Shown: in pieces, positions 1 to 7,234 of the stretch | Layout of the letters: each line of letters starts with the position of its first letter | Numbering within the stretch: position 1 is the first letter of the stretch | Assembly: GCA_002430125.1 (NCBI GenBank) | Contig: DJBQ01000088.1 | Location: 1 to 7,234, forward strand | Direction of reading: 5' to 3' | DNA length: 7,234 nucleotides | DNA from: Rhodobacterales bacterium UBA5972 | GTDB lineage: Bacteria > Pseudomonadota > Alphaproteobacteria > Rhodobacterales > Rhodobacteraceae | Program-made: the position numbers and the translations under genes | Notes under the pieces: model-generated | The model's database searches: none | Told to the model about the DNA's origin: nothing | The model's input: the letters and a program-made list of their open reading frames with translations, nothing else

Positions 1-53
1 ATAGGCGCTGACGTCAGACACAAAGCCACATCACCGACCGGATTTCCAAAGCG

Positions 54-1034
54 GTGGAACAGTTGGGGGCCGAGAAGACCGTCAAGCGTCTGTTGAAAGA
101 TGCCGATGGAAATCCGGTTTTTGACATCGATGGCATCACCCCCAAAACCGTGGAAACCACCGAACCCAATATCGAGGTCCGGCTTGGCGGCATTTATGCA
201 CTGGAACGGATCTCCAAAGATTCGCTGCCGGATCACATCCAGATCATGGAAATCCTGTGTGCTTATGTCCGTGAAAACGCCCCGGCCAGTGGGGCGGCGA
301 AGCCCGATTTTTCTGCGCCTGAGCGTCCTGACGATTTGGACGGTAAACAACTAATCCTCTCTTACATTTTGGAAAAAGTGAACTTTTTTAGCACTTCGGG
401 CCCATTCAGAAAAATGGTTCGATCCCTGAAACTACGCCACGATATCCAAGCCGCCGTTACAGTGATTAAGCGGCGAGGAAAACGCCTCCGTGACCACGAG
501 TTGGCGATGGTCGCGGAGGGGCAATTGACCGTAGTACCTCTGGACCTGCGCGGCACTTGCCTGCAAGCTGCTGACATGTCTGGCGGATATTTTGACGGAG
601 CTCAATTTGACAAATCCAAACTTGACGGAGCAGTTCTAGATGGTGCGAAACTGAACCGGGCCGTACTAAGCGGTGCATATCTCAATGTGGCGGATCTCAA
701 CAAAGCCGAGCTCAACGGCGCAAATCTCAACGGCGCGGAACTTATCGGGGCGACCCTCACAAGGGCAGAGCTCAACGGGGCATGGCTCATTGGTGCGGCA
801 CTCACTGGGGCGGACCTTGCTGAAGCATTTACAAAGCTTGCGGCGGTGAAGTCCACCGATCTAACTGAATGTGTCGATCTGTCTGTCGATCAAGTCAATT
901 CAATGTTTGGTGACGCTTCAACCACCTTGCCGGATGGGATGGACCGCCCGCAGCATTGGCCGCAAACGGACCTTGAATACGAAGAATTCCTTCAACTTTG
1001 GCAAGCCGCAAAAGACAAAGCTGGCATGTCCTAA
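54..1034 (+). CDS. Pentapeptide-repeat protein, probably missing its N-terminus
   Basis: The predicted product has 326 residues from GTG 54. Residues 1-70 resemble the conserved segment found before the repeats in many alphaproteobacterial pentapeptide-repeat proteins (VRLGGIYALERISKDS near 42-57, then IQIMEILCAYVRENAP). Residues 129-141 (HDIQAAVTVIKRR) resemble its second half, and residues 77-128 look like a family-variable insert. Residues about 163-258 are tandem pentapeptides with Leu, Met or Phe at the central position every five residues from 165 to 255 (19 units), predicted to fold as a right-handed quadrilateral beta-helix. The acidic C-terminal tail (about 268-326) has no repeat. 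GTG 54 has no visible Shine-Dalgarno sequence, and the same frame upstream reads ITDRISKAVEQLG, typical of the family, back to a TGA at 9-11. Relatives usually carry N-terminal membrane segments, which are absent here. Biochemical function is unknown, and the product may not be made intact. Confidence 0.72.
   Translation: MEQLGAEKTVKRLLKDADGNPVFDIDGITPKTVETTEPNIEVRLGGIYALERISKDSLPDHIQIMEILCAYVRENAPASGAAKPDFSAPERPDDLDGKQLILSYILEKVNFFSTSGPFRKMVRSLKLRHDIQAAVTVIKRRGKRLRDHELAMVAEGQLTVVPLDLRGTCLQAADMSGGYFDGAQFDKSKLDGAVLDGAKLNRAVLSGAYLNVADLNKAELNGANLNGAELIGATLTRAELNGAWLIGAALTGADLAEAFTKLAAVKSTDLTECVDLSVDQVNSMFGDASTTLPDGMDRPQHWPQTDLEYEEFLQLWQAAKDKAGMS
540..827 (+). repeat. Tandem 15-bp coding repeats (pentapeptide array)
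   Basis: This stretch encodes consecutive five-residue units of the A-(D/N/E/x)-L-x-G type. The periodicity is also visible in the DNA: CTCAACGGCG occurs at 711-720 and 726-735, CTCAACGGGG at 771-780, and GAGCTCAACGG at 708-718 and 768-778, exactly 60 bp (four units) apart. The near-identity suggests relatively recent unit duplication inside the gene, and such a tract could gain or lose 15-bp units without a frameshift. Confidence 0.8.
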
Positions 1035-1039
1035 TGCAA

Positions 1040-1061
1040 AACGGGGCCCGCAGGCCCCGTT
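1040..1061 (-). terminator. Rho-independent terminator of acnA, between convergent genes
   Basis: A perfect 9-bp stem (AACGGGGCC at 1040-1048 pairing with GGCCCCGTT at 1053-1061) closes a four-base loop. Read on the minus strand, the stem runs directly into a short T-run (GTTTTGCA), and it lies 24 bases past the acnA stop, so it fits best as the acnA terminator. On the plus strand the bases after the stem (CGATAATCGCG) are not T-rich. It would therefore end the pentapeptide-repeat transcript less efficiently, although its stop lies only 5 bases before the stem. Confidence 0.78.
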
Positions 1062-1085
1062 CGATAATCGCGTTTCGGGGCTGAT

Positions 1086-3776
<2,691 letters not shown>

Positions 3777-3919
3777 GCCATACGTCCTTTGCTACCGGAA
3801 TCCAGTCTTTGCCGCAGTCATAATCCCCCTGCTACAGAGTCGCAAGTCTATTTGTATGCAATTGTGTACCGAACCGTAGTGCCTTTTCGTTCCCGACTTT
3901 CTGAGCTAAAGCGATTAAC
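3777..3919. promoter_or_regulatory. Divergent acnA/ccmA intergenic control region
   Basis: This 143-bp spacer must carry the promoters of both acnA (-) and the ccm genes (+). For acnA I see a plausible but imperfect sigma-70 pair on the minus strand: TTGCGA (3840-3845) and TATGAC (3817-3822) with a 17-base spacer. I see no convincing plus-strand -35/-10 pair for ccmA. An imperfect palindrome lies at 3854-3869, upstream of the candidate acnA -35. The spacer contains no credible small gene. Confidence 0.5.
3854..3869. promoter_or_regulatory. Imperfect 16-bp palindrome, possible operator
   Basis: The sequence GTATGCAATTGTGTAC reads as two 8-base half-sites, GTATGCAA and TTGTGTAC, matching in 6 of 8 positions as an inverted repeat. 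It lies 9 bases upstream of the candidate acnA -35 and about 50 bases before the ccmA start. That is a reasonable position for a regulator of either gene. I do not recognise it as a known Irr, RirA, IscR or FNR box, and it may be chance. Confidence 0.25.
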
Positions 3920-4543
3920 ATGTTATTGACAGTTGACAACCTGGCCTGCCGACGCGGCGATTTACACGTTTTGACCGGTCTTTCCTTGGGTCTGGCCGCG
4001 GGCCGCGTGCTGGTGCTGCGTGGGCCAAACGGATCTGGAAAAACCACATTGTTACGTACACTTGCCGGGTTGACGCCACCGGTAGGCGGAACAATCACCG
4101 CTGACCCGGAGGCGATCACCTATTCAGGGCACGCGGATGGGTTAAAGGCGCAGCTTAGCGTCGCTGAAAACCTCGAGTTCTGGGCCAGCGTGTTTGGCAC
4201 GCTGGGTATTGATGCAGCCCTTGCGGCCTTTGATCTATTGGGCTTGCGCGACCGACAGGCACAAAACCTTTCGGCCGGTCAAAAGCGTCGGCTGGGTTTG
4301 GCCCGATTGCTGGTGTCGGGGCGGAAAATCTGGTTGCTGGACGAACCAACCGTGTCACTGGATGCCCAAAACGTGCAGGTGTTTGCTGGCGTGATAAAGT
4401 CGCATCTGATGACGGGTGGTGGCGCGATAATCGCCACGCATATTGACCTTGGCCTTGCTGATACGGACGTTCTTGATATCAGCCCGTTTCGCGCAAAATC
4501 GACCGACCACAACAACCCCTTTCTGGACGAGGCTCTGGCATGA
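3920..4543 (+). CDS. ccmA: Cytochrome c maturation ABC transporter ATP-binding subunit CcmA
   Basis: CcmA is the cytoplasmic ATPase of the CcmAB complex. With CcmC and CcmD it drives release of haem-loaded CcmE during system I cytochrome c biogenesis. The 207-residue protein is of normal family length. It carries Walker A GPNGSGKT (35-42), the ABC signature LSAGQ (117-121), Walker B IWLLDEP (137-143) and the switch His174. The [18 protein letters not shown] stretch (68-85) around the Q-loop is typical of CcmA (E. coli has a closely similar GHQ/GLK region). The start at ATG 3920 is set by an in-frame TGA at 3902-3904 and by the N-terminal fit to the family. Its Shine-Dalgarno sequence is weak. 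It is the first gene of the ccm operon, and its TGA overlaps the ccmB ATG. Confidence 0.96.
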   Translation: MLLTVDNLACRRGDLHVLTGLSLGLAAGRVLVLRGPNGSGKTTLLRTLAGLTPPVGGTITADPEAITYSGHADGLKAQLSVAENLEFWASVFGTLGIDAALAAFDLLGLRDRQAQNLSAGQKRRLGLARLLVSGRKIWLLDEPTVSLDAQNVQVFAGVIKSHLMTGGGAIIATHIDLGLADTDVLDISPFRAKSTDHNNPFLDEALA

Positions 4544-5196
4544 TCGCGCTGTTGCGCCGGGATATGGCGCTGACCTTTCGGATGGGCGGCGGTTTTGGCT
4601 TGTCGCTGGCGTTTTTCCTGATTGTTGTGATGTTCGTCCCCTTCGGTATCGGGGCCGAAAGCAGTACCTTATCAATCATTGCGCCGGGGGTTTTGTGGAT
4701 CGGGGCGTTGCTTGCCTGCCTGCTGTCACTTGACCGGATATTTCAGCTTGATTTTGAGGATGGCAGCCTTGATCTGCTGGCGACCTCGCCGCTCCCGCTT
4801 GAGGGGGTCGTTGCGATGAAAGCTCTGGCGCATTGGTTGACCACCGGCCTGCCGTTAACTCTGGCGGCCCCGTTCTTTGGGTTCTTGCTGCATCTGCCAC
4901 AAGGCGCGTATCTGTGGACGTTTCTGTCACTATTGGCCGGAACGCCTGCACTTAGTTTCCTTGGGGCGTTTGGTGCAGCCATCACAGTCGGGCTGAAACG
5001 CGGTGGTTTGTTACTGTCGTTGCTGGTTTTGCCGCTTTATATCCCCACCCTGATTTTTGGGGCGCAAACCGTGACGATGATCGCCAAGGGTCAAAACAAC
5101 ACAACTGCTTTTCTGATTTTGGCGGCAATCAGCCTGTTTACGCTGGCGATTGTGCCATTTTCCGCCGCTATGGCGCTTAGGATCAATTTAAGATGA
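4540..5196 (+). CDS. ccmB: Cytochrome c maturation ABC transporter permease CcmB
   Basis: CcmB is the inner-membrane partner of CcmA in the haem-handling ABC complex. The 218 residues (E. coli CcmB is about 220) contain six predicted membrane segments at about 19-39, 46-66, 99-117, 128-150, 156-177 and 190-212. The family-specific cytoplasmic motif [13 protein letters not shown] lies at 68-80, followed by [17 protein letters not shown]. The start overlaps the ccmA stop (ATGA, 4540-4543), which implies translational coupling, and GGACGAGG at 4525-4532 supplies the ribosome-binding site. Nothing is missing or unusual. Confidence 0.96.
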   Translation: MIALLRRDMALTFRMGGGFGLSLAFFLIVVMFVPFGIGAESSTLSIIAPGVLWIGALLACLLSLDRIFQLDFEDGSLDLLATSPLPLEGVVAMKALAHWLTTGLPLTLAAPFFGFLLHLPQGAYLWTFLSLLAGTPALSFLGAFGAAITVGLKRGGLLLSLLVLPLYIPTLIFGAQTVTMIAKGQNNTTAFLILAAISLFTLAIVPFSAAMALRINLR

Positions 5197-5254
5197 CCCC
5201 CCTGCGGCCAGATGTCCGTTGCCGGGTCAATTTCAGTGCATTAGGAATGTCGGC

Positions 5255-5983
5255 ATGTCGCTTTGGGAATACGCAAATCCAACCCGTTTTATGCGCCTCA
5301 CAGACCGGGTTTTGCCCTATGTGACGGTGCTGACGGTGATATGTTTGCTGACCGGTTTAACGTGGGGGTTTTTCTTCACGCCGGATGATTACAAACAAGG
5401 CTCAACCGTCAAGATTATTTTCATTCATGTGCCAAGTGCGATGATGGCGATTAACATCTGGGTCATGATGCTGGTGGCGTCATTGGTTTGGCTGGTGCGC
5501 CGCCACCATGTTTCGGCCCTTGCGGCGCGCGCGGCGGCACCGATTGGCGTGACGATGACACTGATCGCGCTGTTCACAGGTGCGATCTGGGGCGAGCCGA
5601 TGTGGGGCACCTATTGGGCATGGGATCCGCGTTTGACGGCGTTCATGATCCTTTTCGTGTTCTATCTGGGCTATATCGCCTTGTGGTCGGCAATCGAGGA
5701 TCAGGATACCGCGGCTGATCTGACATCGGTTCTGTGCATGGTCGGATCGGTCTTTGCCCTGCTGTCGCGTTACGCGGTGAATTTCTGGAACCAAGGCCTG
5801 CATCAGGGCGCTTCTTTGTCTATGGATGCGGAACAGCACGTCGATAACACCTATTATCTGCCGTTGCTGGTATCGATTGCTGGCTTTGTGTTGTTGTTTC
5901 TGACCCTGGTCTTGTTGCGCACCCGTGCCGAGATCCGCAGTCGTCGTATTTCCGCCCTAATCGCGCAGGAAAGATTGCGATGA
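5255..5983 (+). CDS. ccmC: Haem-handling membrane protein CcmC
   Basis: CcmC binds haem at the periplasmic face and delivers it to CcmE. I chose ATG 5255 (242 residues, MSLWEYANP...) over the in-frame TTG 5219. The ATG has AGGA at 5243-5246 with 8-base spacing, and the resulting N-terminus matches CcmC proteins. The two expected axial haem histidines are present as His58 (in FIHVPSA) and His183 (in LHQGAS), very close to E. coli His60 and His184. The tryptophan-rich WWD-type loop is WGTYWAWDPRLT (117-128), with Tyr where many homologues have a second Trp. About six membrane segments are predicted, at roughly 22-41, 56-80, 95-112, 127-145, 155-175 and 202-222. The gene is 58 bases downstream of ccmB and overlaps ccmD by 4 bases. 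Confidence 0.95.
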   Translation: MSLWEYANPTRFMRLTDRVLPYVTVLTVICLLTGLTWGFFFTPDDYKQGSTVKIIFIHVPSAMMAINIWVMMLVASLVWLVRRHHVSALAARAAAPIGVTMTLIALFTGAIWGEPMWGTYWAWDPRLTAFMILFVFYLGYIALWSAIEDQDTAADLTSVLCMVGSVFALLSRYAVNFWNQGLHQGASLSMDAEQHVDNTYYLPLLVSIAGFVLLFLTLVLLRTRAEIRSRRISALIAQERLR

Positions 5984-6138
5984 TCCCTGACCTTGGAAAA
6001 TATGAAACCACTGTTCTGGCGGCTTATGCGATCAGTATCGTGTTGATTCTGGCGCTTGTGGTCGTGTCACTGATTCGCGCGGCACGCGTAAAGCGCCAAT
6101 TGGCGGAACTGGAAGCACGGCGGAAAAAGAATGCCTAA
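5980..6138 (+). CDS. ccmD: Haem exporter small subunit CcmD
   Basis: This is a short gene of 52 codons plus TAA. The product is MIPDLGKYETTVLAAYAISI followed by a hydrophobic stretch and a basic, helical tail rich in Lys, Arg and Glu (about 33-52, ending RRKKNA). One membrane segment spans about 12-32. This architecture (short N-terminus with a conserved Tyr, one transmembrane helix, charged cytoplasmic tail) is diagnostic of CcmD, which stabilises the CcmC-CcmE interaction and is needed to release holo-CcmE from the CcmABCD complex. The size equals the orf52 product of R. capsulatus. ATG 5980 overlaps the ccmC TGA, and AGGA (5967-5970) lies 9 bases upstream. The 3' end overlaps ccmG by 8 bases. 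Confidence 0.93.
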   Translation: MIPDLGKYETTVLAAYAISIVLILALVVVSLIRAARVKRQLAELEARRKKNA

Positions 6139-6667
6139 GATTTCAATCGCCATGCTGGTGCCGGTCGTCGCAATTGGGGTTATCCTGATGTTCACCTTCG
6201 GACTGGGGCGCGATGACCCGAACGCCCTGCCCTCGACCCTTGAAGGGCGATTAGCGCCGGCGCTGGTGACGACCGTCCTCGGGGATTTACCGCTGATTCA
6301 AGATAAAGACTTGCGCGCTGATGGCGTGAAGCTTGTTAACTATTGGGCAAGCTGGTGCCAGCCCTGCCGTGCCGAGCATCCAAACCTGATGGCCTTAAAA
6401 GACATGGGCATTCCGATTTATGGCGTGAATTACAAAGACGAATCCCCTAAGGGATTGAAATTTCTGTCTGATCTTGGAAACCCTTATACCGCTGTCGGAC
6501 AGGACGCCGCCGGTCGGCAAGCCATCGACTGGGGTGTTTACGGCGTTCCCGAGACATTTGTGATCGACGGGAAAGGCAAAATTCTTTTGCGCTTTCCCGG
6601 ACCGATCACCAGCCGAGTGCTACAGGAAACCATTTTGCCGCTGATTGCCAAAGCAAACGGCAGTTAA
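6131..6667 (+). CDS. ccmG: Thiol:disulfide interchange protein CcmG (DsbE/HelX)
   Basis: CcmG is a membrane-anchored periplasmic thioredoxin-like protein that reduces the CXXCH cysteines of apocytochromes c before haem attachment, with electrons from CcdA or DsbD. The product has 178 residues. An uncleaved N-terminal signal anchor spans about 6-24, followed by the thioredoxin fold. The active site is WASWCQPCRAEHP, with Cys76 and Cys79, and the cis-Pro loop GVYGVPETFVID carries Pro140. The family-typical acidic/aromatic region around YGVNYKDE (97-104) is also present. The ATG at 6131 lies inside the end of ccmD with an 8-base overlap, and GGAAAAAGA just before it may act as the ribosome-binding site. 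It is the last gene of this ccm cluster; ccmE, ccmF and ccmH must lie elsewhere. Its stop is 2 bases from the ribH2 stop. Confidence 0.96.
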   Translation: MPKISIAMLVPVVAIGVILMFTFGLGRDDPNALPSTLEGRLAPALVTTVLGDLPLIQDKDLRADGVKLVNYWASWCQPCRAEHPNLMALKDMGIPIYGVNYKDESPKGLKFLSDLGNPYTAVGQDAAGRQAIDWGVYGVPETFVIDGKGKILLRFPGPITSRVLQETILPLIAKANGS

Positions 6668-6669
6668 GC

Positions 6670-7131
6670 CTACTCGGCGGCCAACATCCGAACACCGTCA
6701 TCAAGCGCCAATATCTGGCGAACCGCATTCGCTGCCTCGGCCCCCTTTTTGATGAAATGCGCAGTATAAAACTGCAAATGTTCTTGCGTCGGCTGGAAAT
6801 GATGCGGCGTCAGCGAGACCGAGAAGACCGGCACTCCGGTTTTCAACTGCGCCTGCATCAGCCCATTCACCACGGCAGCCGCGACAAAATCGTGGCGATA
6901 GATGCCGCCATCAACCACCAAAGCCGCCGCGACGACAGCATCAAACCGCCCCGATGCCGCCAATTGTTGTGCCAACAGAGGCATTTCAAACGCACCGGGC
7001 ACGTCGAACACCTGAACCTGCCAATCCGCCTGCAATCTGGCCTGTTCGGATGAAAATCCGATAAGCGCCTGATTTACAATGTCTTTATGCCAGTTTGCCT
7101 TGATAAAGGCGATGTTTTGGGTCTTTGTCAT
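6670..7131 (-). CDS. ribH2: 6,7-dimethyl-8-ribityllumazine synthase, type II (RibH2)
   Basis: Lumazine synthase condenses 5-amino-6-ribitylaminouracil with 3,4-dihydroxy-2-butanone 4-phosphate, the penultimate step of riboflavin synthesis. The 153-residue product resembles the decameric type II enzyme of Brucella and rhizobia rather than icosahedral RibH. Shared features are Trp at position 13 (IKANWHKDIV) in the ring-stacking position, FDVPGAFEMPL (42-52), VVDGGIYRHDFV (72-83) replacing the usual IKGET/HF loop, and SLTPHHF (106-112). I chose ATG 7131 over the in-frame TTG at 7158 because AAAGGA (7140-7145) sits 8 bases before the ATG and the extra nine residues are not family-like. The upstream leader carries an FMN riboswitch, so it is probably regulated by flavin level. 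A second, housekeeping ribH in a rib operon elsewhere would be expected. Confidence 0.93.
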   Translation of the reverse strand: MTKTQNIAFIKANWHKDIVNQALIGFSSEQARLQADWQVQVFDVPGAFEMPLLAQQLAASGRFDAVVAAALVVDGGIYRHDFVAAAVVNGLMQAQLKTGVPVFSVSLTPHHFQPTQEHLQFYTAHFIKKGAEAANAVRQILALDDGVRMLAAE

Positions 7132-7133
7132 GT

Positions 7134-7168
7134 CTCTGATCCTTTCTGCAACAGACAAGAACCCAGAG
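7134..7168 (-). promoter_or_regulatory. Possible expression-platform hairpin around the ribH2 ribosome-binding site
   Basis: On the minus strand, CTCTG (7164-7168) can pair with CAGAG (7134-7138), and inside this TTCT (7158-7161) can pair with AGAA (7144-7147). Together they enclose the Shine-Dalgarno AAAGGA (7140-7145), partly in the stem and partly in an internal loop, just before the ATG at 7131. This would suit an FMN-bound state that hides the ribosome-binding site. The helices are short, and no alternative antisequestor could be checked because the aptamer is cut. Confidence 0.35.
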
Positions 7169-7199
7169 CGAATGCAAGCACAGGAAACGCCCCTGCGGC

Positions 7200-7234
7200 C
7201 TACAATTCTCTACCATCCGGACTTTAACCGTCGG
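7200..7234 (-). promoter_or_regulatory. FMN riboswitch (RFN element), 3' half, cut by window end
   Basis: Read on the minus strand from the window edge, the sequence begins CCGACGGTTAAAGTCCGGAT and continues GGTAGAGAA. This is the highly conserved 3' part of the RFN element (consensus CCGACGGTnAAAGTCCGGATGnnAGAGA), an aptamer that binds flavin mononucleotide. The 5' half, including the GGTGAAATTCC-type segments and the 5' strand of P1, lies beyond position 7234. It sits about 70 bases before the ribH2 start, as in Brucella ribH2. No poly-T terminator follows the aptamer, so control is more likely at translation initiation. Confidence 0.92.

Noticed and set aside
602..856. Antisense open frame across the pentapeptide repeats with regular Ala/Pro/Ser periodicity
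   Set aside because: The periodicity simply mirrors the 15-bp repeats of the plus-strand gene. There is no start signal.
1062..1085. Possible second hairpin or T-rich terminator after the 1040-1061 stem on the plus strand
   Set aside because: The sequence has only a weak TCGATAATCGCG self-complementarity and no T-run, too little to call a separate terminator.
5219..5257. Upstream TTG start for ccmC giving 12 extra residues
   Set aside because: The extra residues are not CcmC-like, whereas ATG 5255 has a well-spaced AGGA and gives the normal N-terminus.
5193..5324. 43-codon frame ([18 protein letters not shown]...) starting with an ATGA overlap at the ccmB stop
   Set aside because: The start position is suggestive, but there is no good Shine-Dalgarno sequence. 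Most of the frame overlaps ccmC out of frame, and the peptide has no membrane segment or known motif.
7132..7158. Upstream TTG start for ribH2 giving nine extra residues
   Set aside because: The segment contains the ribosome-binding site for ATG 7131, and the added residues do not resemble RibH2 N-termini.

Overview
The window looks like core chromosome of an alphaproteobacterium of the Rhodobacterales (Roseobacter/Rhodobacter type). I infer this from the moderately GC-rich coding sequence, the ccmABCDG order with a 52-residue CcmD (the same size as the orf52/helD product described in Rhodobacter capsulatus helABCDX), the divergent placement of acnA beside ccmA, and a type II (RibH2-like) lumazine synthase gene behind an FMN riboswitch. 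No mobile element, CRISPR array, tRNA or rRNA gene is visible.

Layout. From 1 to 1034 (+) lies the 3' part of a pentapeptide-repeat protein gene. Its family-like sequence continues upstream of the only usable start (GTG 54) until an in-frame TGA at 9-11, so the gene is either 5'-broken or differently framed outside the window. A GC-rich hairpin (1040-1061) separates it from the convergent acnA (1086-3776, -), a full-length aconitase of 896 residues with all three Fe-S cysteines. The 143-bp spacer 3777-3919 lies between the divergent acnA and ccmA and holds a weak promoter candidate and an imperfect palindrome. The cytochrome c maturation genes ccmA, ccmB, ccmC, ccmD and ccmG follow on + (3920-6667) and are tightly packed: ATGA-type overlaps at ccmA/ccmB and ccmC/ccmD, and an 8-bp overlap at ccmD/ccmG. 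ribH2 (6670-7131, -) converges on ccmG with only 2 bp between the stop codons. Its leader ends, at the window edge, in the 3' half of an FMN riboswitch.

How the genes work together. CcmA and CcmB form the ABC transporter that works with CcmC and CcmD to load haem onto the haem chaperone CcmE (not in this window). CcmG is the periplasmic thioredoxin-like protein that keeps apocytochrome CXXCH cysteines reduced. AcnA feeds the TCA cycle and RibH2 makes a riboflavin precursor. The aconitase, cytochrome and flavin genes share an energy-metabolism theme, but the sequence gives no direct evidence that they are co-regulated.

I did not find a convincing undescribed system here. The items most worth a second look are the interrupted 5' end of the pentapeptide-repeat gene, the riboswitch with a possible ribosome-binding-site-sequestering helix before ribH2, and the terminator-free convergent ccmG/ribH2 junction.
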